Under the pieces are notes generated by a model. The model did not search any database. It saw nothing but the letters and a program-made list of their open reading frames with translations, and was not told the origin of the DNA. From an uncultured Lachnospiraceae bacterium (GTDB taxonomy: Bacteria > Bacillota_A > Clostridia > Lachnospirales > Lachnospiraceae), in contig CADBQK010000028.1 in assembly GCA_902796775.1 (NCBI GenBank), positions 1-13,706 of the forward strand: a stretch of DNA of 13,706 nucleotides, in the 5' to 3' direction. Position 1 is the first letter of the stretch. Every line of letters starts with the position of its first letter. This document shows positions 1-7,783 of this stretch, one piece after another. Position numbers and translations under genes: made by a program.

Positions 1-2041
1 CGGATTTTTCGTTTTTATGGTATTTCTCTGTACAGTCAGCAATTTCTATTTCTTCTATATGATTGTGCTGGGCTGTATCATTTACGTACTGCTTCGCTTT
101 TTCACCTTTCCTCACAAAAAACCGCTGCGGGAGCTGGGGCTGTGTACAGGACACTTTCTGATCCTGGGACTGATCGGCCTGCTGATGGGTATGGCGATTT
201 TCCTGCCGACTTTGCATATGTTTTTCGATACACTTCGTTCGGGATCAGAGTCAGAAATAAGCCTTTTGTATCCTGCCCGCTACTATGCAAGGCTTCTTCG
301 CTCTTTTGTATTCGGCAGAGGTACAGGATACTGGACCCTGCTGGGCTATGCCTGGCCCACTGTTCCTGCTTTGATCCTGCTGTTTACAGAAAAGCTGCCT
401 TTTTTCCGCCACTCCTTTTTTTCAGAAGAAAATAATGGGGGACGGGTCAGACATATGCTTCGCCTGGGTTTTGTCATTTTTACGATTGTGCTCCTCCTGC
501 CGGCAGGAGGTAAGGTTTTCAATGGTTTTTCTTATGTTTGCAACCGCTGGGTGTGGATCTATTCTGCCCTTGTATCCTATATACTTACTTATGTATGGGA
601 CCAGGCGGCGGATCATATTGGCCGGAAAACATGGTATCCGGCGGCCGTATCCTGTATGATATTTCTGATATGTCTGCATTTATCGTGGAATAATTACTGG
701 AGGTTTGATAAGGGACATCTGAATGATCTGAAATTGTTCCTGCCGTATGGGAAGGCGTACAAAACTCTTTCCTCTGATCATGATACGGAAATGGATCAGT
801 GGACACGTGAGGAGCCGGAAGATATCTGGCGCTATGAAAAAAGCAGTTATACGACAACAAATGAAGCGGTTGTTTACGGCTATCGGGGACTGCAGGCATA
901 CTGGAGCCTGACAGCCGGGACCGTATCCAGCTATCTGCTTGATATGCGGCTCAATCCCTATGCAGCTTTCAGTTATTCCGGGGTTGACTCCCGTACGATC
1001 CTGGATGAACTGGCATCTGTCCGGTACTATATTTCCTATGACGGGTATGCACCGTATGGATATAAAAAGATCGTGGATAAATCCGGTCAAAAGCACGGCT
1101 ATGCCGTATATGAAAATACAATGGCTCTGCCGCTGGCATACTACTACAGTGCCTATATCACAAAAGAGCAGTGGGATGAAATGGATCCTGCAAAGCGGCA
1201 GGCGTCCCTGATGCAGGCAGCTGTCCTGGATGCGGAGCCGGATAGCCTTTCGGATGCCGTTCAGGTAGAAAACACTGCCGAACTGGAGACTCTTGCTGAG
1301 GAAGTTCCCTGTCATCTTAAGGCGGGGAAGAATGCTAAAATTCTCGGAGATCATTCTTTCAGGATCAGGAAAAAAAGGGGTAAGCTGGAATTAGAGTTTG
1401 AGGGGAAAGAGAACTGTGAAACCTATATTATGATCCGGAATCTGAAGGTGGAATCATCCAAAGGCAGGTTCGTGTTCAGAGCGCAGGGGAAGCGGGAAGC
1501 AAAGGGATATTTTGTCTCTCCAAGAAGCAGGTGCGATTACGGGCAGACAGATGTCCTTTTGAACCTGGGGTACAGCAAAGAGGCGCAGACCCATGCTGTG
1601 CTGTCCATTAGCCGAAAATGCCGCTGCACCTACGATGATATCCGCATTATCTGCCTGCCTGTGGATGGCTATGAGCAGGCAGTAAAAGTATTATCCGGAC
1701 AGGATGTGCAGGTCCGGCCGGAAGTGAACCGGCTCCATGGGGACATCTCTTTTGACCAGCCGGGGATCCTGTGTTTTTCCGTCCCGTGGAGCAGTGGGTG
1801 GACTGCGGAAGTTGACGGGAAACCTGTGAAGCTGTTCAGAGCCAATACGATGTACATGGCGGTTGAGCTGGACAGAGGGCATCATGAGGTGATCCTGAGA
1901 TATTGTGCACCTGGCCTGAAGGCAGGAATGATTATGAGTCTGGCAGGATGGATCCTGCTGCTTGTTCTCTGCAGAGTAAGCGCCAAAGACCGGTTAGAGA
2001 GGCATCTGCATGGAGATCGTGCACGGAATGGGGAAGGTTGA
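1..2041 (+). CDS. YfhO family membrane protein (GT-C-like), 5' end cut by window edge
   Basis: The reading frame is open from base 2 to a TGA at 2039-2041, so the ATG at 17 is probably internal. Compared with the full paralogue at 3430-6159, about 195-200 N-terminal residues lie off the left edge. Visible parts are several hydrophobic membrane segments, the shared segment FNGFSYVCNRWVWIYSAL, a large soluble C-terminal half with SRTILDELASVRYYIS and APYGY, and a final membrane helix near the C-terminus. YfhO proteins (PF09586) are polytopic membrane proteins with a GT-C glycosyltransferase-like architecture. Characterised Bacillus and Listeria members are linked to sugar decoration of teichoic acids on the outer face of the membrane. 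Here the partner genes suggest surface-glycan modification, but donor and acceptor are unknown. The first catalytic loop is outside the window, so activity cannot be judged. Confidence 0.85.
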   Translation, partial: GFFVFMVFLCTVSNFYFFYMIVLGCIIYVLLRFFTFPHKKPLRELGLCTGHFLILGLIGLLMGMAIFLPTLHMFFDTLRSGSESEISLLYPARYYARLLRSFVFGRGTGYWTLLGYAWPTVPALILLFTEKLPFFRHSFFSEENNGGRVRHMLRLGFVIFTIVLLLPAGGKVFNGFSYVCNRWVWIYSALVSYILTYVWDQAADHIGRKTWYPAAVSCMIFLICLHLSWNNYWRFDKGHLNDLKLFLPYGKAYKTLSSDHDTEMDQWTREEPEDIWRYEKSSYTTTNEAVVYGYRGLQAYWSLTAGTVSSYLLDMRLNPYAAFSYSGVDSRTILDELASVRYYISYDGYAPYGYKKIVDKSGQKHGYAVYENTMALPLAYYYSAYITKEQWDEMDPAKRQASLMQAAVLDAEPDSLSDAVQVENTAELETLAEEVPCHLKAGKNAKILGDHSFRIRKKRGKLELEFEGKENCETYIMIRNLKVESSKGRFVFRAQGKREAKGYFVSPRSRCDYGQTDVLLNLGYSKEAQTHAVLSISRKCRCTYDDIRIICLPVDGYEQAVKVLSGQDVQVRPEVNRLHGDISFDQPGILCFSVPWSSGWTAEVDGKPVKLFRANTMYMAVELDRGHHEVILRYCAPGLKAGMIMSLAGWILLLVLCRVSAKDRLERHLHGDRARNGEG

Positions 2042-2067
2042 CGTTTATTCTGAGGATATAGTATAAT
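2038..2067 (+). promoter_or_regulatory. Sigma-A-type promoter overlapping the upstream stop codon
   Basis: A -35 hexamer TTGACG (2038-2043) and a perfect -10 hexamer TATAAT (2062-2067) are separated by 18 bp. The -35 box overlaps the TGA stop of the first YfhO gene. Transcription would start near 2074, about 90 bases upstream of the ATG at 2164. This gives the ligase-like gene and the second YfhO gene their own promoter in addition to any read-through from upstream. The call rests on consensus match only. Confidence 0.65.
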
Positions 2068-2163
2068 CGGATGATTAGAGTAAAAAGGCTGAGATACTAT
2101 TTCGGAAGCGGCAAATAGAACAATCTTTTAACGCTTCTATTCAAATAATGAAGGGAGATCTGT

Positions 2164-3414
2164 ATGGGAGCTGCAAGAAAAGGGAAGGGAGCCTCTTCAA
2201 ATGAAGAGCGGATCTGGCTGGCTGCAGTCATTCTGTTCTATATAGCTGTTTTTATGTTCCCGATGAAGCTCAGATATGGTATTCTGTATTACCGGACACC
2301 TCTGAAGTCGGCCGGGTGGATCAACTTTCTGATGGTCATTGTCCTGGTCATGCTGACGCTGACGAAAAAACAGCTTGAGCTGAGTGATAAGCTTCTGATC
2401 ATCTTATGGCTGGTACTCCTGATACCGATGCTGTATTCCAACATTACCGGAAAAATCGAACCGACAAAGACAATCGCTGCTTTGATCAATGTCTGGCTGC
2501 CTATGTTCATTCTGCTGCAGAGGATGGACCGTTCCTACAGCCAAAGGATCATCCGGGTCTTTCTGATCATTTTCAACTGTCTAACGATCCTGTTCCTGTG
2601 TCTGGCAATAGGGGAGAAGATGACCGCAGGAAAGATTTTTGAACATGTCGCCCTCTTTTATAAGCAGCATGGTCTGCGGGGGATGAATTTTGCAACATAC
2701 AAAGAATTTATGGGCGGCAATCCTTTCCGCTTCTGTTCACTGTGGGGACATGCGCTGACACACAGCCTGATGTTTAACATGTTTTTCGTGCTGAACGATA
2801 TCTATTACCGGAGCATTAAAAAGAAATATCCTACTTTCCTGTTCTTTCTTGTTGCGCTGTTCGGACAGGTCCTTTGTGCCAGCAAGACCGGGATCGTTGT
2901 GGTGCTTGTTTATTCTGTAATAGCACTGTGGAATCAGAAAAAATGGTTTATTGTTTATGCGGTTGGAGGAGCTGCTATGTTTGCAGGCGGTATTTTTCAG
3001 TCACTGATTTACCGTTTTACGCATTCCTCTCTGACAACCGGACGGGTCAGCGCTCTTAGAGGCTATTTTGCATCAGGCCTTTATCCGATCAAACCACTGA
3101 CAGGGTACGGAACGGGGATTTCCTTTGTAAAGGCAATGTCCAAGTTTAAACCGGCCTTTGAGTTTCCTGTTCTGATGCATGCGATCAATTATGGAATGGT
3201 GTTTTCCATTCTGATACTGGGCAGTATCTTCCTGGTCTATACGATTCCTGCCATTAAATCCAGGCAGATTGCATCCTGGCTTGGATTGTCGCTTCTGTTT
3301 GCCCAGAATAATACTTATAATGGCATTTCACTTTGCAGCCAGGATCTTACGTGGTTTTATACGATGATTCTGATCATGGCAATTCATCTCATAAAGTTAG
3401 CTGGGAAAGAATAA
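2164..3414 (+). CDS. O-antigen ligase/polymerase-like polytopic membrane protein
   Basis: This 416-residue protein is almost entirely hydrophobic, with about 10-11 predicted membrane segments after a short basic N-terminus. It has the layout of the Wzy/WaaL superfamily: a small motif ASKTGIVVV near residue 239, then a longer extracytoplasmic loop with TTGRVSALRGYF (about residues 291-302) and GYGTG. In family members such loops hold arginines used in glycan transfer. Such proteins polymerise or ligate lipid-linked glycans on the outer membrane face. The start is supported by AAGGGAG at 2151-2157, 6 bases before the ATG. It lies between two YfhO paralogues, 15 bp from the second, so it is likely co-transcribed with that gene. 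Sequence similarity in this superfamily is weak, so ligase and polymerase cannot be told apart, and another polytopic export protein remains possible. Confidence 0.65.
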   Translation: MGAARKGKGASSNEERIWLAAVILFYIAVFMFPMKLRYGILYYRTPLKSAGWINFLMVIVLVMLTLTKKQLELSDKLLIILWLVLLIPMLYSNITGKIEPTKTIAALINVWLPMFILLQRMDRSYSQRIIRVFLIIFNCLTILFLCLAIGEKMTAGKIFEHVALFYKQHGLRGMNFATYKEFMGGNPFRFCSLWGHALTHSLMFNMFFVLNDIYYRSIKKKYPTFLFFLVALFGQVLCASKTGIVVVLVYSVIALWNQKKWFIVYAVGGAAMFAGGIFQSLIYRFTHSSLTTGRVSALRGYFASGLYPIKPLTGYGTGISFVKAMSKFKPAFEFPVLMHAINYGMVFSILILGSIFLVYTIPAIKSRQIASWLGLSLLFAQNNTYNGISLCSQDLTWFYTMILIMAIHLIKLAGKE

Positions 3415-3429
3415 GCATTAGGGAAGGGT

Positions 3430-6159
3430 ATGGAGATGGGGAAAGGTTCAAACGGCAGAAATGAAGGAAGCAGGATCCGGCTGATTTTTGGATATGGCTG
3501 GAAGTATACTCTGGCTTTCTTCATTTTCGGCTTATTTGTCCTGCGTCCGTTCTGGAGTACGGGCACAGGATTTGTCTATTTCGGGGACGGATTCCGGCAG
3601 CATTACCTTGTCATGATGTATATAGGCAAGTGGCTCCGGGGAATTGCTGTCAGCCTGTTTACAGGACATAAACTTTCTGTCCCGCTGTTTGATTTCTCTA
3701 TCGGCTACGGGGCGGATATCCCGTCTACTTTTGCCTATTATGGTTTTGGAGATCCGCTTCTACTCCTGTCGGCCTTTGTCCCTGCCCATCTGACAGAATA
3801 TCTCTACGAAGCCCTGATCCTTATACGTCTGTATCTGGCAGGGGTTGCTTTTTCTGTCTTCTGTCTGTCTATGAAGAAGGGACAGGCAGGCACTCTGGCC
3901 GGAGCTATGGCCTATACTTTCTGCATGTATGCCCTGCATGGAGGCATTCGGCATCCTTTCTTTCTGAATCCCATGATCTGCTTCCCTCTTCTCCTGCTGG
4001 GGGTGGAGAGGATCCTGCAGAAGAAGAAACCTGCACTTTTTATGGTTATGGTCTGCGTTACCATGCTCAGCAATTTCTATTTCTTCTATATGGCGGTCAT
4101 CGGGACTGTTCTGTATGTTTTTTTCCGGTTCTTTACTTTGGTAAGGGGATCCTTTACAGATGTCCTGAAGGAATTCTTCCACTGTGTTCTGCGTTTCCTG
4201 CTGTATGGGAGCATCGGTGTTGCGATGGGGATGATCATTTTCCTGCCGATCGTTTTTCTGTTTACAGATACCCTGCGTGCGCAGTCGGAGCTGGAAATGG
4301 CAAGTGTGTATTCCGCCAGATACTATGCGAAATTCCTCAAATCCTTTGTTTTCGGGAGGGGGACGGACAACTATACTCTTCTGGGGTATGCCTGGCCGGC
4401 TATACCGGCGATCATCCTGCTGTTTTTGAAGACGATCCGGTATGATTTCCTTGCAATCAGGACAAAACAGAATAAGGAAGAGATGTCCGGGGGGACTTCC
4501 GGGATGCGGGCAGCGGAAACGGCAGAGGAGCTGGCTGTACCCGGCGGGAATAAAGCCAGGGTGAGTACAGCATTGAGTCTGGCTTTTGTCCTTCTGACGG
4601 TGATGCTCCTTTTCCCGGTATTCGGAAAAATATTTAACGGTTTTTCCTATGTCAGCAACCGCTGGTGCTGGATCTATTCCGCCCTCGTCTGCTGGATCCT
4701 TGTATATGAGTGGGATGACATGACGCATCTGTTTCAGAAGAGGAAAGCCGTCTACGCGGCCGTTCTGGCTGTCGTCTTTTCCACCATGTGCCTGCATCTG
4801 GCCCACAACAGTCATATGAAGTTTGACAAGGAAGGGAGCAATGTAATTTCCACTTTTTTACCTTTCGGGTCAGTATATGGAAAACTGCAGAGGAATACAC
4901 TGGAAAAAATAAAGAAACAGAAAAAAACGGACAAGGAAAACGGAGAGGGATTCTGGAGGCATGAAGTCAGTTTTTATAGTATGAAAAACGAAGCGGTCAT
5001 CGCCGGTTATCATGGCGTCCAGTATTATTGGAGCCTGGCTCCCGGCGCCCCGTCCCGCTATCTGCTGGAGTTGGGGATGAGCATCAAGAATCCCTTTAAT
5101 TATTCCGGGCTGAATTCCCGGACCTTCACGGATGCACTGGCCAGTGTACGCTATTATGCTTCCGATACAGGATTTGCTCCGTACGGGTTTGAAGAAATTC
5201 CGGGTGAAGCAGGGAAAGACGGGAAATACCGTCTTTATAAAAATAAATATGCTCTTCCATTGGGATATACTTATGACCACTATCTGCCCTGGGAGACGTT
5301 TGAAGCGCTGGATCCCCTGGCAAGATCGCAAAGCCTTCTCCAGGGTATTCTTCTGGAAGGCCGGGATCTGGACACTGCGGGCAAGGAGCTGCCTGAGCTT
5401 ACGCCATGCAGCCCTGTAACGGACGCAGAAAAAATATCCTGTGAACTGGAGCCTGTAGAGAGGGTAACATTAAAAAAAGGTAATAAATTCAAGTGTTCCC
5501 GCCGCAAAGCAGTTTTTAAGCTTCATTTCGATGGCAGAGAAAACTGCGAAACCTATCTCTATATCAAAAATCTCCGGGTAAAACGCAAGAAGAAACTAAA
5601 GAAGATAGAGATGACAATTCAGGCAAAAAGCAAGACCAAAGTGCTTTGCCTGACAGAAAAGAGCCGGTATTTTTACGGAAAGAACGATTTGCTGGTGAAT
5701 CTGGGTTACCACAAGGAAGCCCTGAAGGAATTACAGGCAGTTATGACATCTTCCGGGACATATTCCTATGATGAAATGGTGATTCTCTGCCAGCCGATGG
5801 ATCAGTATGTGCAGGATGTTGAAAAACTCAGACAGGATGTTTTTTCTGACGAAATCGGTACAAACCGTGTCTGGGGACATATTACTCTGGAAAAGCCCAA
5901 GATCCTGTGCCTGTCCGTGCCATGGAGCCGCGGATGGACAGCCAGAGTAGACGGGGAAAAGGTACGGCTCCTGAAAGCCAATATCATGTATATGGCTATC
6001 CCGCTGACACGGGGCAGTCATGAAATAGAATTGTCGTATATCACACCGGGTCTGATCCCCGGAGCTGTGATCAATCTTCTGGGGATCATCCTCTTTGTGG
6101 CCGTCGGCTTCAGAAAGAAGAAAGACAAAGAAAAAGAGAAGAACATTTCCGTGTCATAG
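3430..6159 (+). CDS. YfhO family membrane protein (GT-C-like), full length
   Basis: This 909-residue protein is the complete paralogue of the gene at the left edge. After a basic N-terminus there is a first membrane helix, then an outer loop GFVYFGDGFRQHYL (about residues 47-60). Its Asp53 and Gln57 match the acidic loop expected of GT-C-fold transferases. Many membrane segments follow to about residue 470, with FNGFSYVSNRWCWIYSAL near residues 400-418. A large soluble region comes next, then a last helix near residues 873-895 and a Lys-rich tail. The family is linked to glycosylation of cell-wall polymers; the acceptor here is unknown. Start: AGG at 3420-3422 is 7 bases from ATG 3430, and AAGG at 3424-3427 is 8 bases from a second ATG at 3436, so either start is possible. 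The 15-bp gap to the ligase-like gene implies one transcript. Confidence 0.88.
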   Translation: MEMGKGSNGRNEGSRIRLIFGYGWKYTLAFFIFGLFVLRPFWSTGTGFVYFGDGFRQHYLVMMYIGKWLRGIAVSLFTGHKLSVPLFDFSIGYGADIPSTFAYYGFGDPLLLLSAFVPAHLTEYLYEALILIRLYLAGVAFSVFCLSMKKGQAGTLAGAMAYTFCMYALHGGIRHPFFLNPMICFPLLLLGVERILQKKKPALFMVMVCVTMLSNFYFFYMAVIGTVLYVFFRFFTLVRGSFTDVLKEFFHCVLRFLLYGSIGVAMGMIIFLPIVFLFTDTLRAQSELEMASVYSARYYAKFLKSFVFGRGTDNYTLLGYAWPAIPAIILLFLKTIRYDFLAIRTKQNKEEMSGGTSGMRAAETAEELAVPGGNKARVSTALSLAFVLLTVMLLFPVFGKIFNGFSYVSNRWCWIYSALVCWILVYEWDDMTHLFQKRKAVYAAVLAVVFSTMCLHLAHNSHMKFDKEGSNVISTFLPFGSVYGKLQRNTLEKIKKQKKTDKENGEGFWRHEVSFYSMKNEAVIAGYHGVQYYWSLAPGAPSRYLLELGMSIKNPFNYSGLNSRTFTDALASVRYYASDTGFAPYGFEEIPGEAGKDGKYRLYKNKYALPLGYTYDHYLPWETFEALDPLARSQSLLQGILLEGRDLDTAGKELPELTPCSPVTDAEKISCELEPVERVTLKKGNKFKCSRRKAVFKLHFDGRENCETYLYIKNLRVKRKKKLKKIEMTIQAKSKTKVLCLTEKSRYFYGKNDLLVNLGYHKEALKELQAVMTSSGTYSYDEMVILCQPMDQYVQDVEKLRQDVFSDEIGTNRVWGHITLEKPKILCLSVPWSRGWTARVDGEKVRLLKANIMYMAIPLTRGSHEIELSYITPGLIPGAVINLLGIILFVAVGFRKKKDKEKEKNISVS

Positions 6160-6160
6160 A

Positions 6161-6376
6161 AAAGGTAATTGCGAAACTCTGCCTGTATAAAGTGCAGCCT
6201 GCATATCCCCATGGCAGACGCGCTTTCGCTCAGAACAACACGGAACAGTACGTAAGTGTGCATCCTGCCAAAGGCAGTCTGCGCACTAAGTACTGCCGTG
6301 TTGTTAAGGTCTGCCAGAAGATATGCAGGAACTGCACAAACATGGAGCCAGGTGATGTAGTTTCGCTATAACCTTT
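6161..6376. repeat. Long imperfect inverted repeat filling an intergenic gap
   Basis: Almost the whole gap between the second YfhO gene and the pyruvyl transferase gene folds back on itself around a centre at 6271. Paired blocks, outside to inside: AAAGGT 6161-6166 with 6371-6376; GCGAAACT 6171-6178 with 6359-6366; GTGCAG 6192-6197 with 6332-6337; CTGCATAT 6199-6206 with 6321-6328; TGGCAGAC 6212-6219 with 6309-6316; AACAACACGG 6234-6243 with 6296-6305; CAGTAC 6246-6251 with 6290-6295; AGTGTGCA 6255-6262 with 6280-6287 (one G-T pair); CTGCC 6265-6269 with 6273-6277. Blocks are in order and separated by short unequal bulges. It could be a decayed inverted-repeat mobile element, a long leader RNA hairpin or a transcription barrier. 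There is no T-run after it, so it is not a standard terminator. Confidence 0.85.
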
Positions 6377-6406
6377 ATTGATAAATACAGAAAGGGGAAT
6401 GACCGG

Positions 6407-7672
6407 ATGAAGATCGGGATTCTCTCCATTAACGCTTATACCACTGTCCTGAATTATGCATCGCCGCTTCACAGCTATGCGTTCCAGCAGTTTCTGGACC
6501 AGAATGGCATAGACAATGTGATCGTGGATTACAGGCCGCAGTGGTGGAATGAGTTTTTTGACCAGAGGGTGTATGATCCTTATCAGTATTATCTGGATCA
6601 CCCGCTGGAGGATGATGAGGCACAGAAGCAGATGCTGGATAAGTGGGAGCGTCTGCGCGAGCTGCGTCCGCAGCGTGCTGATCGGATCAATCGTTTCGTC
6701 CGGGAGCATTACCGTATGACGGAAAGCGCCTACGACCAGGCGGCTCTTGAAAGCAGCGATCCGGAATGCGATATCTATATCTGTGCTACGGATGTTATAT
6801 GGAAATATGAACCGCTTTACGGTTTTGACCGTGGTTTTTTTCTCAATGGCCCTGTGATGGAGGGAAAAGGAAAGATCGCCTATGCGGCCAGTAAAGGCCC
6901 TTCTGATTATACTCCTGAGCAGGAGGAAATCTTCTTTCGGATGATTCGCCCTTTTCATTACGTCAGCTGCAGGGAGAAGTCCCTGCTCGAGCTGGTAAAA
7001 AAGGAAAGACCTGCTTCTCTTGTCCTGGATCCGGTCTTTCTGCATGAGGCTTCTTTTTATGAAGAGATCTGCAGGAAACCGGAGGAAGAGCATTATGTTC
7101 TTGTCTATACGGTGATGCAGCGGTCCAGGAGCCTGATCCGCAAGGCCTGCGAGTTTGCAGAGCGTCACGGTCTGCAGGTGATCGATGTCAGTGATGATGC
7201 GAATATCCTCTACGGGAGAAAGAAATACCCCAGAAAGAACCGGTATGATGCCGGGGTGGAGGAGTGGCTGGGATACCTGCGGTATGCAGATTATGTATTT
7301 ACCAATTCCTTTCATGCCTGCTGTTTTTCGATTATTTTCCGGAAAGAATTCTTTACCGGGATACGGAGCGGGGACAAGATCCCTTCTCTCCTGAATCTTT
7401 TCGGCCTGGGCTGGAGAAATATTGCGGATACGGAAGAGATTCCTGCAAAGCCGATTCCATGGGGAAAGGTCGATGCATTGCGCAGGCAGTATAAAGATCA
7501 GTCTGCACAATTTATTCTGCAGGCGATCCGGGAGACCGGGAAGGCTCTTGAGGATCCGGCCTATACACCGGTGCAGCTGCAGGCAGTTGAAGCAGAGGCT
7601 CCTGCAGGCGGGGAGGAAGAAAAAAGCGGAGGCCTGCTGGGCAGGATCCGCCAGCTGTTTTCCAGAAAATAA
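6407..7672 (+). CDS. Polysaccharide pyruvyl transferase family protein
   Basis: This is a 421-residue cytoplasmic protein. It shows the family signature (PF04230) in order: an N-terminal GILSINAY strand and NYASPLHSYAFQQFL (residues 16-30); CDIYICATDVIWKY (121-134) where most members have a GSDQxWN motif; KIAYAASKG (156-164); YVSCREKSLLELV (185-197); VLDPVFL (206-212); and YVFTNSFHACCFSIIF (296-311). Members add ketal pyruvate from phosphoenolpyruvate to sugars of surface polymers, or act as related GT-B-like transferases. The last 30 residues are Glu/Ala/Gly-rich and end in a short basic amphipathic segment. The ribosome binding site AAAGGGG at 6391-6397 lies 9 bases before the ATG. The preceding gap holds a long inverted repeat, so it may be transcribed separately from the YfhO genes. 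The altered ATDVIW motif makes the exact substrate uncertain. Confidence 0.85.
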   Translation: MKIGILSINAYTTVLNYASPLHSYAFQQFLDQNGIDNVIVDYRPQWWNEFFDQRVYDPYQYYLDHPLEDDEAQKQMLDKWERLRELRPQRADRINRFVREHYRMTESAYDQAALESSDPECDIYICATDVIWKYEPLYGFDRGFFLNGPVMEGKGKIAYAASKGPSDYTPEQEEIFFRMIRPFHYVSCREKSLLELVKKERPASLVLDPVFLHEASFYEEICRKPEEEHYVLVYTVMQRSRSLIRKACEFAERHGLQVIDVSDDANILYGRKKYPRKNRYDAGVEEWLGYLRYADYVFTNSFHACCFSIIFRKEFFTGIRSGDKIPSLLNLFGLGWRNIADTEEIPAKPIPWGKVDALRRQYKDQSAQFILQAIRETGKALEDPAYTPVQLQAVEAEAPAGGEEEKSGGLLGRIRQLFSRK

Positions 7673-7694
7673 ATAGGATCTGTCAGTCAAAAAG

Positions 7695-7741
7695 AACGGT
7701 TTCTGATACTGTGCCTGCACGAGTGAAGGAAACCGTTTTTT
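7695..7741 (+). terminator. Rho-independent terminator after the pyruvyl transferase gene
   Basis: AACGGTTTC (7695-7703) pairs with GAAACCGTT (7729-7737), and the run of T continues to 7741. A small inner hairpin GTGC-CT-GCAC (7711-7720) sits in the loop. Upstream A residues (7689-7693) mirror the T-run, so the structure may also work on the other strand. It lies 22 bases after the stop of the pyruvyl transferase gene and isolates it from the MATE gene. Confidence 0.8.
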
Positions 7742-7783
7742 GGACATAGAAACAGAATTAAGAAGAGGATAGAGGATGATAAA

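Noticed and set aside
680..1354. 224-codon open frame on the - strand
   Set aside because: Antisense to the first YfhO gene; no family motif.
3760..4815. 351-codon open frame on the - strand
   Set aside because: Antisense to the full-length YfhO gene; translation is His/Gln/Arg-rich without recognisable domains.
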